Below, piece after piece: positions 1-6,087 of a DNA stretch of 7,696 nt. The stretch lies in assembly GCA_018263655.1 (NCBI GenBank), contig JAANWY010000111.1:1-7696 (forward strand), read 5' to 3'. This stretch comes from Anaerolineales bacterium. Its GTDB lineage: Bacteria; Chloroflexota; Anaerolineae; Epilineales; JAANWY01. Positions within the stretch are counted from its first letter, which is position 1, and every line of letters begins with the position of its first letter. The position numbers were made by a program, and so were the translations under genes. The notes under the pieces were generated by a model, which did not search any database, was not told the origin of the DNA, and was given only the letters and a program-made list of their open reading frames with translations.

Positions 1-77
1 GGACGCTGATCCTCGTGGAGCCGGGCGCGAAGGTGCACTACATCGAGGGGTGTACGGCCCCAATGTGGTCGACGAAC
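1..77 (+). repeat. Inverted copy of an internal sufB segment
   Basis: These 77 bases are the exact reverse complement of 821-897 inside sufB. Read on the plus strand they encode SufB residues about 221-245 (start of the piece TLILVEPGAK, end MWSTN). Identity stops at base 77: sufB continues with agcttgc, whereas this copy runs into gcacacc and the terminator. The frame stays open after the junction and ends at TAG 141-143, giving a meaningless tail. A perfect match with no drift suggests a very recent event or an artefact at a contig edge, such as a fold-back chimera. It could also be a real inverted partial duplication. It is not a functional gene. Confidence 0.9.
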
Positions 78-87
78 GCACACCAAC

Positions 88-118
88 ACAAAAGGGGCAG
101 CGTCGCTGCCCCTTTTGT
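88..118. terminator. Bidirectional intrinsic terminator after sufB
   Basis: Two perfect 15-nt arms (88-102 and 104-118) surround one central base. The core pairs ggggcagcg with cgctgcccc. Each side is flanked by an A-tract or T-tract, so a GC stem followed by TTTTGT is read in both directions. It starts 22 bp beyond the sufB stop codon on the minus strand, where a sufB terminator is expected. This suggests that sufB is the last, and probably only, gene of its transcript. A plus-strand transcript crossing the inverted sufB fragment would also stop here. Confidence 0.88.
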
Positions 119-139
119 CACGCCATGCCCGAGCTCTGA

Positions 140-1555
140 TTAGCCGACCGAGCCTTCCATCTCCAACTGGAGGAGGCGGTTCATTTCAACCGCATACTCC
201 AGTGGAAGCTCCTTGGTGAAAGGCTCCATGAAGCCCTGCACCACCATGCTGATGGCTTCGCTCTCGTTCAAGCCTCGGCTCATCAAGTAGAACAACTGCT
301 CTTCGCCAATCTTGCCAACCGTGGCCTCGTGGGCCAGGGTGACGTCCTCTTCATCCACCTCGATGTAGGGGATGGTGTCGCTGCGGCTCTCGTCGTCCAG
401 GATCAATGCGTCGCAGATCACGCTGACGGCCGAATTCTTCGCCCCCTTGTTCACCTTGGCGAGGCCCCGGTACGTTGAGCGGCCGCCATGGTGGCTGATG
501 GACTTGCTGGTGATGGTGCTACTTGTCTCTGGGGCCAAGTGGACCATCTTGGCGCCGGCATCCTGGTGCTGTCCTTTGCCAGACAACGCAATGCTCAAGA
601 CTTCGCCCCTGGCCTTCGGCCCCATCAAGAACACACTGGGGTACTTCATAGTCAACTTGGAGCCCATGTTACCGTCCACCCATTCCACGGTGGCTCCCTC
701 ATACGCGTACGCTCGCTTCGTAACCAGGTTGTAAATATTGTTCGCCCAATTCTGGATCGTTGTGTACCGACACGTAGCGTGCTCCTTAACAATGATCTCC
801 ACCACCGCGCTGTGCAAGCTGTTCGTCGACCACATTGGGGCCGTACACCCCTCGATGTAGTGCACCTTCGCGCCCGGCTCCACGAGGATCAGCGTCCGCT
901 CGAACTGGCCCATATTCTCAGCGTTGATGCGGAAGTAAGCCTGCAGTGGGATCTCGATCTCGACCCCTTCCGGCACATAGATGAAGGATCCACCGCTCCA
1001 CACCGCGGTGTTCAGCGCCGCGTATTTGTTGTCGCTAGCTGGGATCACCGTCCCAAAATACTGCTCGAAGAGCTCTGGGTGCTCCTGGAGACCGGTATCA
1101 GTATCCAAGAAGACGACACCTTGCTCCTTCCACCGCTTGTGCAGGTTGTGATACACGACCTCAGACTCGTACTGCGCCCCGACGCCGGCCAAGAACTTTC
1201 GCTCAGCTTCAGGGATACCCAGCTTGTCGAAGGTGTTCCGGATGTACTCCGGCACATCGTCCCAGTCAGTGCTCTTCTTGTCATCCGGTCGGACGTAGTA
1301 GTAGATATCCTGGTCGTCCAGCTCCGACAGATCACCGCCCCACGTGGGCACCGGCTTCTTGTTGTAGATTTTCAACGCCTGCAGCCGGCGTTCCAGCATC
1401 CACTCGGGCTCGCCCTTCATCGCCGAAAGCTCGCGAACAACTTTCTCACTTAGCCCCTTCTCACTCTTGAAGGTATAGTTCTCCGGGTCACGAAACCCGT
1501 ATTTTTCTATTTCAAAATCGATTACGTTAGATTGCGTCGCAGTCTGCGTCTCCAT
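140..1555 (-). CDS. sufB: Fe-S cluster assembly scaffold protein SufB
   Basis: SufB works with SufC (ATPase) and SufD as the SufBC2D scaffold that builds iron-sulfur clusters in the cytoplasm. The 471-residue product has the usual family length. Its C-terminal half carries the family signature: Cys381 in the CDALIL segment and His409-Glu410 in AHEAT. By spacing these match the Cys405 and Glu434 known as functional in E. coli SufB. The tail ELPLEYAVEMNRLL is typical. A TTG lies directly before the ATG, but ATG at 1555-1553 is chosen because GGGGAGG sits 7 nt upstream. The gene has its own promoter and terminator, with no sufC or sufD visible beside it. SufD is a paralogue, but the full-length conserved Cys/Glu and the N-terminal region favour SufB. 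Confidence 0.96.
   Translation of the reverse strand: METQTATQSNVIDFEIEKYGFRDPENYTFKSEKGLSEKVVRELSAMKGEPEWMLERRLQALKIYNKKPVPTWGGDLSELDDQDIYYYVRPDDKKSTDWDDVPEYIRNTFDKLGIPEAERKFLAGVGAQYESEVVYHNLHKRWKEQGVVFLDTDTGLQEHPELFEQYFGTVIPASDNKYAALNTAVWSGGSFIYVPEGVEIEIPLQAYFRINAENMGQFERTLILVEPGAKVHYIEGCTAPMWSTNSLHSAVVEIIVKEHATCRYTTIQNWANNIYNLVTKRAYAYEGATVEWVDGNMGSKLTMKYPSVFLMGPKARGEVLSIALSGKGQHQDAGAKMVHLAPETSSTITSKSISHHGGRSTYRGLAKVNKGAKNSAVSVICDALILDDESRSDTIPYIEVDEEDVTLAHEATVGKIGEEQLFYLMSRGLNESEAISMVVQGFMEPFTKELPLEYAVEMNRLLQLEMEGSVG
821..897 (-). repeat. sufB segment duplicated in inverse orientation at 1-77
   Basis: This is the partner of the inverted copy at the left edge, identical over 77 bases. It lies within intact sufB coding sequence, so this is the original and the edge copy is the derived one. 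The two arms are separated by 743 bp. Confidence 0.9.
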
Positions 1556-1562
1556 CAATGAA

Positions 1563-1569
1563 CCTCCCC
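1563..1569 (-). promoter_or_regulatory. sufB ribosome binding site
   Basis: GGGGAGG on the minus strand is separated by 7 nt from ATG at 1555. It decides between that ATG and the adjacent upstream TTG (1558-1556), which would sit only 4 nt away. Confidence 0.8.
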
Positions 1570-1609
1570 AAAACTCCAGTCACTGATTCCCACTTCCAGC
1601 CTACAAACT

Positions 1610-1638
1610 ATTATATCACAGCCGAGCCGCATTGTCAA
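1610..1638 (-). promoter_or_regulatory. Consensus sigma70 promoter of sufB
   Basis: On the minus strand, TTGACA (1638-1633) and TATAAT (1615-1610) are both perfect consensus hexamers separated by exactly 17 nt. The -10 is also extended (TGA directly before TATAAT). Transcription should start near 1603, leaving a leader of about 48 nt before the sufB ATG. A promoter this strong implies high basal output unless it is repressed. Confidence 0.88.
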
Positions 1639-1660
1639 TTTATATGATAAATATCATAAA
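1632..1660 (+). promoter_or_regulatory. Possible divergent promoter for msrP
   Basis: On the plus strand TTGTCA (1632-1637, 5/6 to consensus) is followed after 17 nt by CATAAA (1655-1660, 4/6). It would start transcription near 1667, right where the nested inverted repeats begin, giving msrP a leader of about 185 nt. It overlaps the -35 of sufB, so the two promoters would share control. No better plus-strand promoter was found nearer to msrP. The match is weak in the -10 and the call is tentative. Confidence 0.35.
1643..1658. promoter_or_regulatory. AT-rich palindrome next to sufB -35, candidate operator
   Basis: TATGATA and TATCATA form perfect 7-bp arms around a 2-nt spacer. The site lies 4 bp upstream of the sufB -35 element and inside the spacer and -10 of the possible divergent promoter. 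Its TGATA/TATCA core recalls binding sites of iron or redox regulators, but it does not fit a Fur or IscR consensus closely enough to name one. It may simply be an AT-rich upstream element. Confidence 0.4.
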
Positions 1661-1666
1661 AACCAT

Positions 1667-1829
1667 GTAACTACCTTGACAATGTTAAATTCGGTTCAGA
1701 AACAGCCTTTTGCTCGCCGAAGGTCTCCTGACCGAGGCGAATGGGGCCCTTCGTCAGGCTCAGGACGCCGCTCGGTCAGGAGACCTTCGCCCAGCACGCC
1801 AGGCAACTTAACATTGTCAAGGTAGTTAC
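1667..1829. repeat. Nested inverted repeats upstream of msrP
   Basis: The outer arms are 22 bp and perfect (1667-1688 and 1808-1829). The inner arms are 19 bp and perfect (1718-1736 and 1771-1789), and the two pairs are nearly concentric. The inner loop (1737-1770) holds gcccttcgtcaggctcagga, which resembles a short palindromic repeat common in many bacterial genomes. As DNA the 163-bp unit is MITE-like, although no target-site duplication is obvious. As RNA it would fold into a long two-tier hairpin ending 15 nt before the AAGGAG of msrP. Either reading, an inserted palindromic element or a structured leader, is possible. No gene is evident here: an in-frame ATG at 1741 only extends msrP through the repeat and is not a credible start. 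Confidence 0.85.
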
Positions 1830-1851
1830 GTTTGTTAAAAGGTCAAGGAGA

Positions 1852-2805
1852 ATGGAAAAGATTCACCCATCTGAAATCACACCCGAACACGTCTACATGT
1901 CTCGACGCCGGTTCATGAGAGGGGTCGGGGCGGTGGTTGCCGGCTCCCTGCTCAGCGCCTGCGGTGTCCCACAAGTAGGATCGCCCACGGAGACACCGGC
2001 CACACCTGACCCAACATCAGAACCGAAGGTGAAGGCGACTGCGGACGAACTGGGAGACCCCTTAACCTCCTTCAAAGCCGTCACCAACTACAACAACTTC
2101 TATGAGTTCACGACCAACAAGGAGCGCGTCGCTCGTCTAGCGGAAGATTTCATCACCTCACCCTGGACCGTGGAAGTTGGTGGCTTGGTTCACAAACCAA
2201 GGACCTTCGACATTGACGACTTGCGCCAGTTCCCCCAAGAAGAACGCATCTACCGGCTGCGCTGTGTGGAAGCCTGGTCGATGGTCATTCCGTGGGTCGG
2301 CTTCCCGCTCTCAGAACTGCTTAAGGACGTGGAGCCAACCTCGAAAGCGAAGTTTGTCCGCTTCGAAACGCTCTTCGATCCGGACCAGATGCCTGGCCAG
2401 AAGAACAGCACGTTCGACTGGCCCTATGTCGAAGGCCTGCGTCTCGACGAGGCTATGCATGACCTGACCCTAATGGCGACCGGTCTCTACGGCAAATCGT
2501 TGCTATCCCAGAATGGCGCGCCCGTGCGACTGGTTGTACCCTGGAAGTATGGATTCAAGAGTATCAAGTCTATCGTGAAGATCGACCTCGTCGAGGAGAT
2601 GCCAATGTCGCTGTGGATGGCGGCGGCTCCGCAGGAATACGGCTTCTATGCTAACGTGAACCCGAGCGTGTCACACCCGCGATGGTCCCAGACCAGCGAA
2701 CGCCGCATCGGTGAGTCAGGCCGGCGGGAAACCTTGATGTTCAACGGCTACGGCGAGGAAGTCGCCGGACTTTACGCCGGCATGGACCTGAAGAAGAACT
2801 TCTGA
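1852..2805 (+). CDS. msrP: Methionine sulfoxide reductase catalytic subunit MsrP
   Basis: MsrP (formerly YedY) is an exported molybdopterin enzyme that reduces oxidised methionines in envelope proteins, taking electrons from MsrQ. The 317-residue product shows a Tat motif SRRRFMR (residues 17-23), a hydrophobic stretch, and a lipobox LSAC with Cys37. A Pro/Thr-rich tether follows. The oxidoreductase domain contains NYNNFYEF, RLRCVEAWSM with Cys138 as the expected molybdenum ligand, VEGLRLDEAM and YGFYANVNP, all very close to the E. coli protein. ATG 1852 is chosen because it gives the normal Tat N-terminus; an upstream in-frame ATG at 1741 would translate the repeat. AAGGAG lies only 1 nt from the ATG, unusually tight, but AAAGG at 1838-1842 gives 9-nt spacing. 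The lipobox suggests membrane anchoring, unlike the soluble E. coli enzyme. Confidence 0.95.
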   Translation: MEKIHPSEITPEHVYMSRRRFMRGVGAVVAGSLLSACGVPQVGSPTETPATPDPTSEPKVKATADELGDPLTSFKAVTNYNNFYEFTTNKERVARLAEDFITSPWTVEVGGLVHKPRTFDIDDLRQFPQEERIYRLRCVEAWSMVIPWVGFPLSELLKDVEPTSKAKFVRFETLFDPDQMPGQKNSTFDWPYVEGLRLDEAMHDLTLMATGLYGKSLLSQNGAPVRLVVPWKYGFKSIKSIVKIDLVEEMPMSLWMAAAPQEYGFYANVNPSVSHPRWSQTSERRIGESGRRETLMFNGYGEEVAGLYAGMDLKKNF

Positions 2806-3500
2806 TGCTGCAACGCCGGCTTCAGTTCACGAGGCTTCAGATTGTGACCCACATCGGCGGCCTGTTCACGCTGGCCTGGCTGATCTGGGACTATGTGAAC
2901 GACAATCTGACCGTAAACCCAATACAGGACATCACATTCCGAACCGGGAAATACGCCTTAGTGCTGCTGATACTGTCGCTGGCTTGCACGCCCATCTCTA
3001 CAGTGTTCGGATTCCGCCGAGTGCTGCGCCTGCGTCGTGCCCTGGGGCTCTACGCCTTCATGTATGTGAGCGTGCACTTTCTGATCTTCGTCGGACTGGA
3101 CTATCGGTTCGACTGGGCCTTGCTCCAGGGCGCGATCTTCGAGAAGCGGTACGCGCTCGTCGGGTTCGCCGCGTTCTTGATTCTGCTGCCGCTGGCCATC
3201 ACCTCCACCCAGGGCTGGATGAGGCGTCTGCGGCGGAACTGGAAACGACTGCACCGGATGGTGTACGTGGCGGCGCTGCTGGCCATCGTGCACTACGTGT
3301 GGTTGGTGAAAGCCGACATCCGGAAGCCGTTGGCATACGGCAGTGTGGTAGTTGTCCTCCTAATTCTGCGTGCCCCGCCGGTCCGGGCTGCGGCCATCAG
3401 TCTCCGGCGCCGGCTCAGAGAAAAATGGGATACGAAGACCACCGGCAGCAAATCCCTCGCCCAGGTCAACGCTGCTCTCCGCCGGCGCCATGAACCGTAG
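2805..3500 (+). CDS. msrQ: Heme-binding membrane subunit MsrQ
   Basis: MsrQ (formerly YedZ) is the b-type-heme membrane partner that passes electrons from the quinone pool, or from a flavin reductase, to MsrP. The 231-residue product has about six hydrophobic segments (roughly 10-30, 48-67, 80-98, 116-134, 152-170, 176-191). His91, His150 and His163 match the heme-ligand histidines of E. coli MsrQ (91, 151, 164). The segment NWKRLHRMVYV is a family hallmark. Its ATG shares one base with the msrP stop (TGATG), which implies coupled translation. A basic C-terminal tail of about 35 residues makes it slightly longer than the E. coli protein (211). Confidence 0.95.
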   Translation: MLQRRLQFTRLQIVTHIGGLFTLAWLIWDYVNDNLTVNPIQDITFRTGKYALVLLILSLACTPISTVFGFRRVLRLRRALGLYAFMYVSVHFLIFVGLDYRFDWALLQGAIFEKRYALVGFAAFLILLPLAITSTQGWMRRLRRNWKRLHRMVYVAALLAIVHYVWLVKADIRKPLAYGSVVVVLLILRAPPVRAAAISLRRRLREKWDTKTTGSKSLAQVNAALRRRHEP

Positions 3501-4227
3501 CGTGGATGCAAACGCTCCCAGAACACTGACGATCATTCCTGCTTACAACGAGGCCTTGCACGTGGCCCAAGTCGTCCAGGGCTCGCGCGCACATCTGCCA
3601 GTCCTCGTGGTAGACGACGGCTCAATGGACGACACAGCCGCTCGCGCAGAAGCAGCCGGCGCGACCGTACTGCGCCGGCACCCCAATCGAGGGAAGGGCG
3701 CTGCACTGCGCGCCGGCTTTCGTTGGGCGCTCGACGAGGGCTACGAGGCTGTCCTGACCCTCGACGCCGATGGCCAACACGACCCGAGCGAGATCCCCAA
3801 GTTTCTTCGCGCTCAGACTGTGCGTCCAGCGGACCTAACCATCGGTGCCCGGGATTTCGGCGAGATGCCCCTGGTGCGGCGCATAGCCAACACCCTCGGG
3901 CGAGCGGCCTTTTCATGGGCCATTGGCCAGCCTATTCGCGACAATCAGTCGGGCTATCGGCTGATCAGCCGCCGCCTGCTTGAGGCAGTGCTGGATAGCC
4001 GCGAGCACGGCTTCGAGTTCGAGGTGGAGATGATTGTCACCTGCGTGCAGCGCGGCCTCACACTGGGCTGGGTCCCTATCCGCACCATCTATGCCGGCGA
4101 GGGTACCCACATCGCTCCGGTGCGTCACACGTACAATTTCTTTCGAGTGGTGTGGGAGACGCGGCGGCTCAGGCAGAAGAAGGTCTCTCCACCGGACATC
4201 AGCGCCCCCCCATCCCCGCCAGCGTGA
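3490..4227 (+). CDS. Family 2 glycosyltransferase (dolichyl-phosphate mannosyltransferase-like)
   Basis: This 245-residue protein is a GT-A fold glycosyltransferase resembling polyprenyl/dolichyl-phosphate hexose synthases, which transfer a sugar from a nucleotide sugar to a lipid carrier. It shows TIIPAYNE (residues 14-21), VVDDGSMDDT (40-49), NRGKGAALRAG (66-76), the metal-binding DAD (92-94) in LDADGQHD, and DNQSGYR (151-157). No C-terminal membrane segments are present, so it is the soluble or peripheral type. The donor and acceptor cannot be told. ATG 3490 lies inside msrQ (11-bp overlap), so translation is probably coupled; no clear Shine-Dalgarno sequence is seen. The Pro/Ser-rich last residues overlap the opposing permease gene and are probably not part of the fold. 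Confidence 0.9.
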   Translation: MNRSVDANAPRTLTIIPAYNEALHVAQVVQGSRAHLPVLVVDDGSMDDTAARAEAAGATVLRRHPNRGKGAALRAGFRWALDEGYEAVLTLDADGQHDPSEIPKFLRAQTVRPADLTIGARDFGEMPLVRRIANTLGRAAFSWAIGQPIRDNQSGYRLISRRLLEAVLDSREHGFEFEVEMIVTCVQRGLTLGWVPIRTIYAGEGTHIAPVRHTYNFFRVVWETRRLRQKKVSPPDISAPPSPPA

Positions 4228-5056
4228 TACCCTGAATAAACTGCTTCTGGGCAGCGACGTAGACGACCAACACCGGTATTAGCGCAATCACCGCGCCCGC
4301 CATCAGCAGATGCCACTGCACGTTGAACTGCCCCTGAAAGGCGCTGAGCCCCACGGGCAGTGTGCGCATCTCCAGCGAATTCGTGATCACCAGCGGCCAC
4401 AGGAAATCGTTCCACGAGGCCAGAAAGGTGAAAATAGAGAGAGCCGCCAGGGCCGGCCGGCTGAGGGGCATGATGATCTGCCACCAAATGCGAAATGAAG
4501 ACGCGCCATCGATGCGGGCGGCTTCGTCCAATTCCAGCGGGATACCCCGGAAGTACTGGCGTAACAAGAAGGTGCTGAACGCCGAGAAGGCCGGCGGCAA
4601 GATCAGCGCCTTGTAGGAATCGAACCAGCCTAGAAAGCGGACCAAAGCAAAATTCGGTATCATCGTGACCTGGAACGGAATCATCAGCGTGGCCAAATAG
4701 AGCAGAAAGATCGCGTCGCGCCCCTGGAAGCGGAGCCGCGCAAAGGCGAAGGCTGCTAGAGATGCCGTCAAGATCTGCAACAGAGTCACACAGATCGCGA
4801 CCACGAGGCTATTGAGGTAGAAGCGCCCGAAGGGCATCACCGTCGTCGCTTCGGTGTAGTTGCTCCAGGCGAAGTTGCTGGGAATCCAACGCGGGGGAAT
4901 GATGCAATCTGCGGCCGGCTCCTTCAGTGACGTGCTCAGCATCCACAGAAAGGGCAACAAGACAAACACGCTACCCAAAAGGAGGGCGAGGTGCAATGCC
5001 AAGTTGCTGAGCTCCACCGGAAAACCTGGTTTCTCTAACTTCGCAGATTGCATCAT
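4199..5056 (-). CDS. Carbohydrate ABC transporter permease, MalG/UgpE type
   Basis: This is the second membrane subunit of a CUT1-type sugar importer. The 285-residue protein has about six membrane segments (first at roughly 20-42, last at about 250-269). Its EAA loop LDEAARIDGASSFRIWWQI (176-194), ending in IMPLSRP, docks the cytoplasmic ATPase. The C-terminus QFIQGITLAGMGG is characteristic of MalG-like permeases. ATG 5056 overlaps the stop of the preceding permease in an ATGA arrangement, with GGGGGA just upstream; a second ATG follows immediately at 5053. An in-frame upstream start at 5080 would lie inside the preceding gene and is not preferred. The substrate is unknown. It is the last gene of the operon, and no ATPase gene follows. 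Confidence 0.94.
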   Translation of the reverse strand: MMQSAKLEKPGFPVELSNLALHLALLLGSVFVLLPFLWMLSTSLKEPAADCIIPPRWIPSNFAWSNYTEATTVMPFGRFYLNSLVVAICVTLLQILTASLAAFAFARLRFQGRDAIFLLYLATLMIPFQVTMIPNFALVRFLGWFDSYKALILPPAFSAFSTFLLRQYFRGIPLELDEAARIDGASSFRIWWQIIMPLSRPALAALSIFTFLASWNDFLWPLVITNSLEMRTLPVGLSAFQGQFNVQWHLLMAGAVIALIPVLVVYVAAQKQFIQGITLAGMGGR

Positions 5057-6051
5057 TCCCCCGCTTCGTAGTGCACCCAACGCCGCTGCAGACGAATCTG
5101 AATGAAGGTGAAGATGAAGATGAAGGCAAACAACACCCAGGCGATGGCCGAGGCCTTGCCCATGCGACCGAATTCAAAGGCATTCTGGTAGATGTAGTAC
5201 ACAATAGTAAGCGTAGCCTGCGCAGGGCCGCCGTTTGTCATGACATAGGGCTCGCTGAATAGCTGGAAAGCACCGATCATCTGGATAACGAGCAGGAAGA
5301 ACGTCGTCGGGCTCACCATGGGTATCGTCACATAGCGAAAGCGGTGGAGTGCGCCGGCGCCATCCACCTTGGCAGCGTCGTAGAGCTCGTGCGGGATCGC
5401 CTGCAATCCGGCCAAGTAGATCACCATCGTGAACCCCATGTTCTTCCACAAGGTGAGGAGCACGACGGCCGGCTTTGCCCAGAACGTGCTATTCAGCCAA
5501 TCCGGTGGCTGGATAGGCAGCCCGGTCACCTCCGCCAGCCTCCAGATCATCGCGCTGATGATGCCAAAATCCCGGTTGAACATCCACTGAAAAATCATGG
5601 CGGCAGCTACGATGTTGGTCACAACGGGCATGAAGTAAATGGCGCGGTAGAAAGTCAACCCGCGAATGGCCTGGTTGAGGGCCACTGCCAAAATGAGGCC
5701 GAGAGCGAGCTGTAACGGGACGATCGTGATAGTGAAGTACAGCGTGTTCCACAGCACTTTGTGGAAGATGCGGTCGCGGGCTATGAGTTGTGTGTAGTTT
5801 GACAGACCGACAAACGTCGGAGGGGTAAGAAGATTCCAACGCACGAAACTCAGCCCCAGGGAGCCGACCACGGGGATCGCGATGAATACGAGGAACCCGA
5901 GGAAGCTGGGCAGCAGGAAGAGATAGGCGTCCCATTGTTGGTCTGGACGCCATTTGAACCACTGGCGTCCAGTCGTCAGCGCCGGCCCAAATGTCTCAGT
6001 GATAGCAGAACGATCTCCTGGGATCGTGCTTTCTGGTTGTTCGGCAGCAAT
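5053..6051 (-). CDS. Carbohydrate ABC transporter permease, MalF/UgpA type
   Basis: This is the first membrane subunit of the sugar importer, partner of the downstream MalG-like permease. The EAA loop ELYDAAKVDGAGALHRFRYV lies at about residues 222-241, followed by TIPMVSP. The first standard start codon in frame is GTG 5871, but that would cut off the first membrane helix (YLFLLPSFLGFLVFIAI, about 43-59). The frame stays open upstream with no ATG, GTG or TTG. It reaches ATT at 6051-6049, preceded at 6 nt by a perfect GAGGAGG. Starting there gives 332 residues with a plausible cytoplasmic N-terminus (MAAEQPEST). The start is therefore probably a rare ATT, or an ATG misread by one base. A CTG at 5979 is another option. 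Confidence 0.88.
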   Translation of the reverse strand: MAAEQPESTIPGDRSAITETFGPALTTGRQWFKWRPDQQWDAYLFLLPSFLGFLVFIAIPVVGSLGLSFVRWNLLTPPTFVGLSNYTQLIARDRIFHKVLWNTLYFTITIVPLQLALGLILAVALNQAIRGLTFYRAIYFMPVVTNIVAAAMIFQWMFNRDFGIISAMIWRLAEVTGLPIQPPDWLNSTFWAKPAVVLLTLWKNMGFTMVIYLAGLQAIPHELYDAAKVDGAGALHRFRYVTIPMVSPTTFFLLVIQMIGAFQLFSEPYVMTNGGPAQATLTIVYYIYQNAFEFGRMGKASAIAWVLFAFIFIFTFIQIRLQRRWVHYEAGE

Positions 6052-6057
6052 CGTCGG

Positions 6058-6064
6058 CCTCCTC
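6058..6064 (-). promoter_or_regulatory. Ribosome binding site of the MalF-like permease
   Basis: GAGGAGG on the minus strand sits 6 nt before the in-frame ATT at 6051. A TTG one base further along lies in another frame that closes after 24 codons at a TGA. This site is the main argument for placing the permease start at the ATT. Confidence 0.6.
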
Positions 6065-6087
6065 GCTGGTTTCTCGCACGTGTTGGA

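Noticed and set aside
488..1453. Long plus-strand reading frame (321 codons) antisense to sufB
   Set aside because: It lies wholly opposite a clearly conserved SufB, is His/Arg/Leu-rich with no recognisable motif, and has no ribosome site. It is a by-product of GC-biased codons on the other strand.
1741..1851. N-terminal extension of msrP from ATG 1741
   Set aside because: The extra 37 codons translate half of the inverted repeat and would bury the Tat signal. The ATG at 1852 gives the normal family N-terminus.
3533..3916. Minus-strand 127-codon frame opposite the glycosyltransferase
   Set aside because: It is Arg-rich antisense sequence overlapping the conserved DxD and nucleotide-binding region of the real gene.
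5489..5962. Alternative minus-strand frame with ATG/GTG starts over the permease 5' end
   Set aside because: It is frame-shifted relative to the conserved permease sequence, is Arg/Pro/His-rich and has no family features. It does not supply a start for the permease without an indel, for which nothing else in the sequence speaks.
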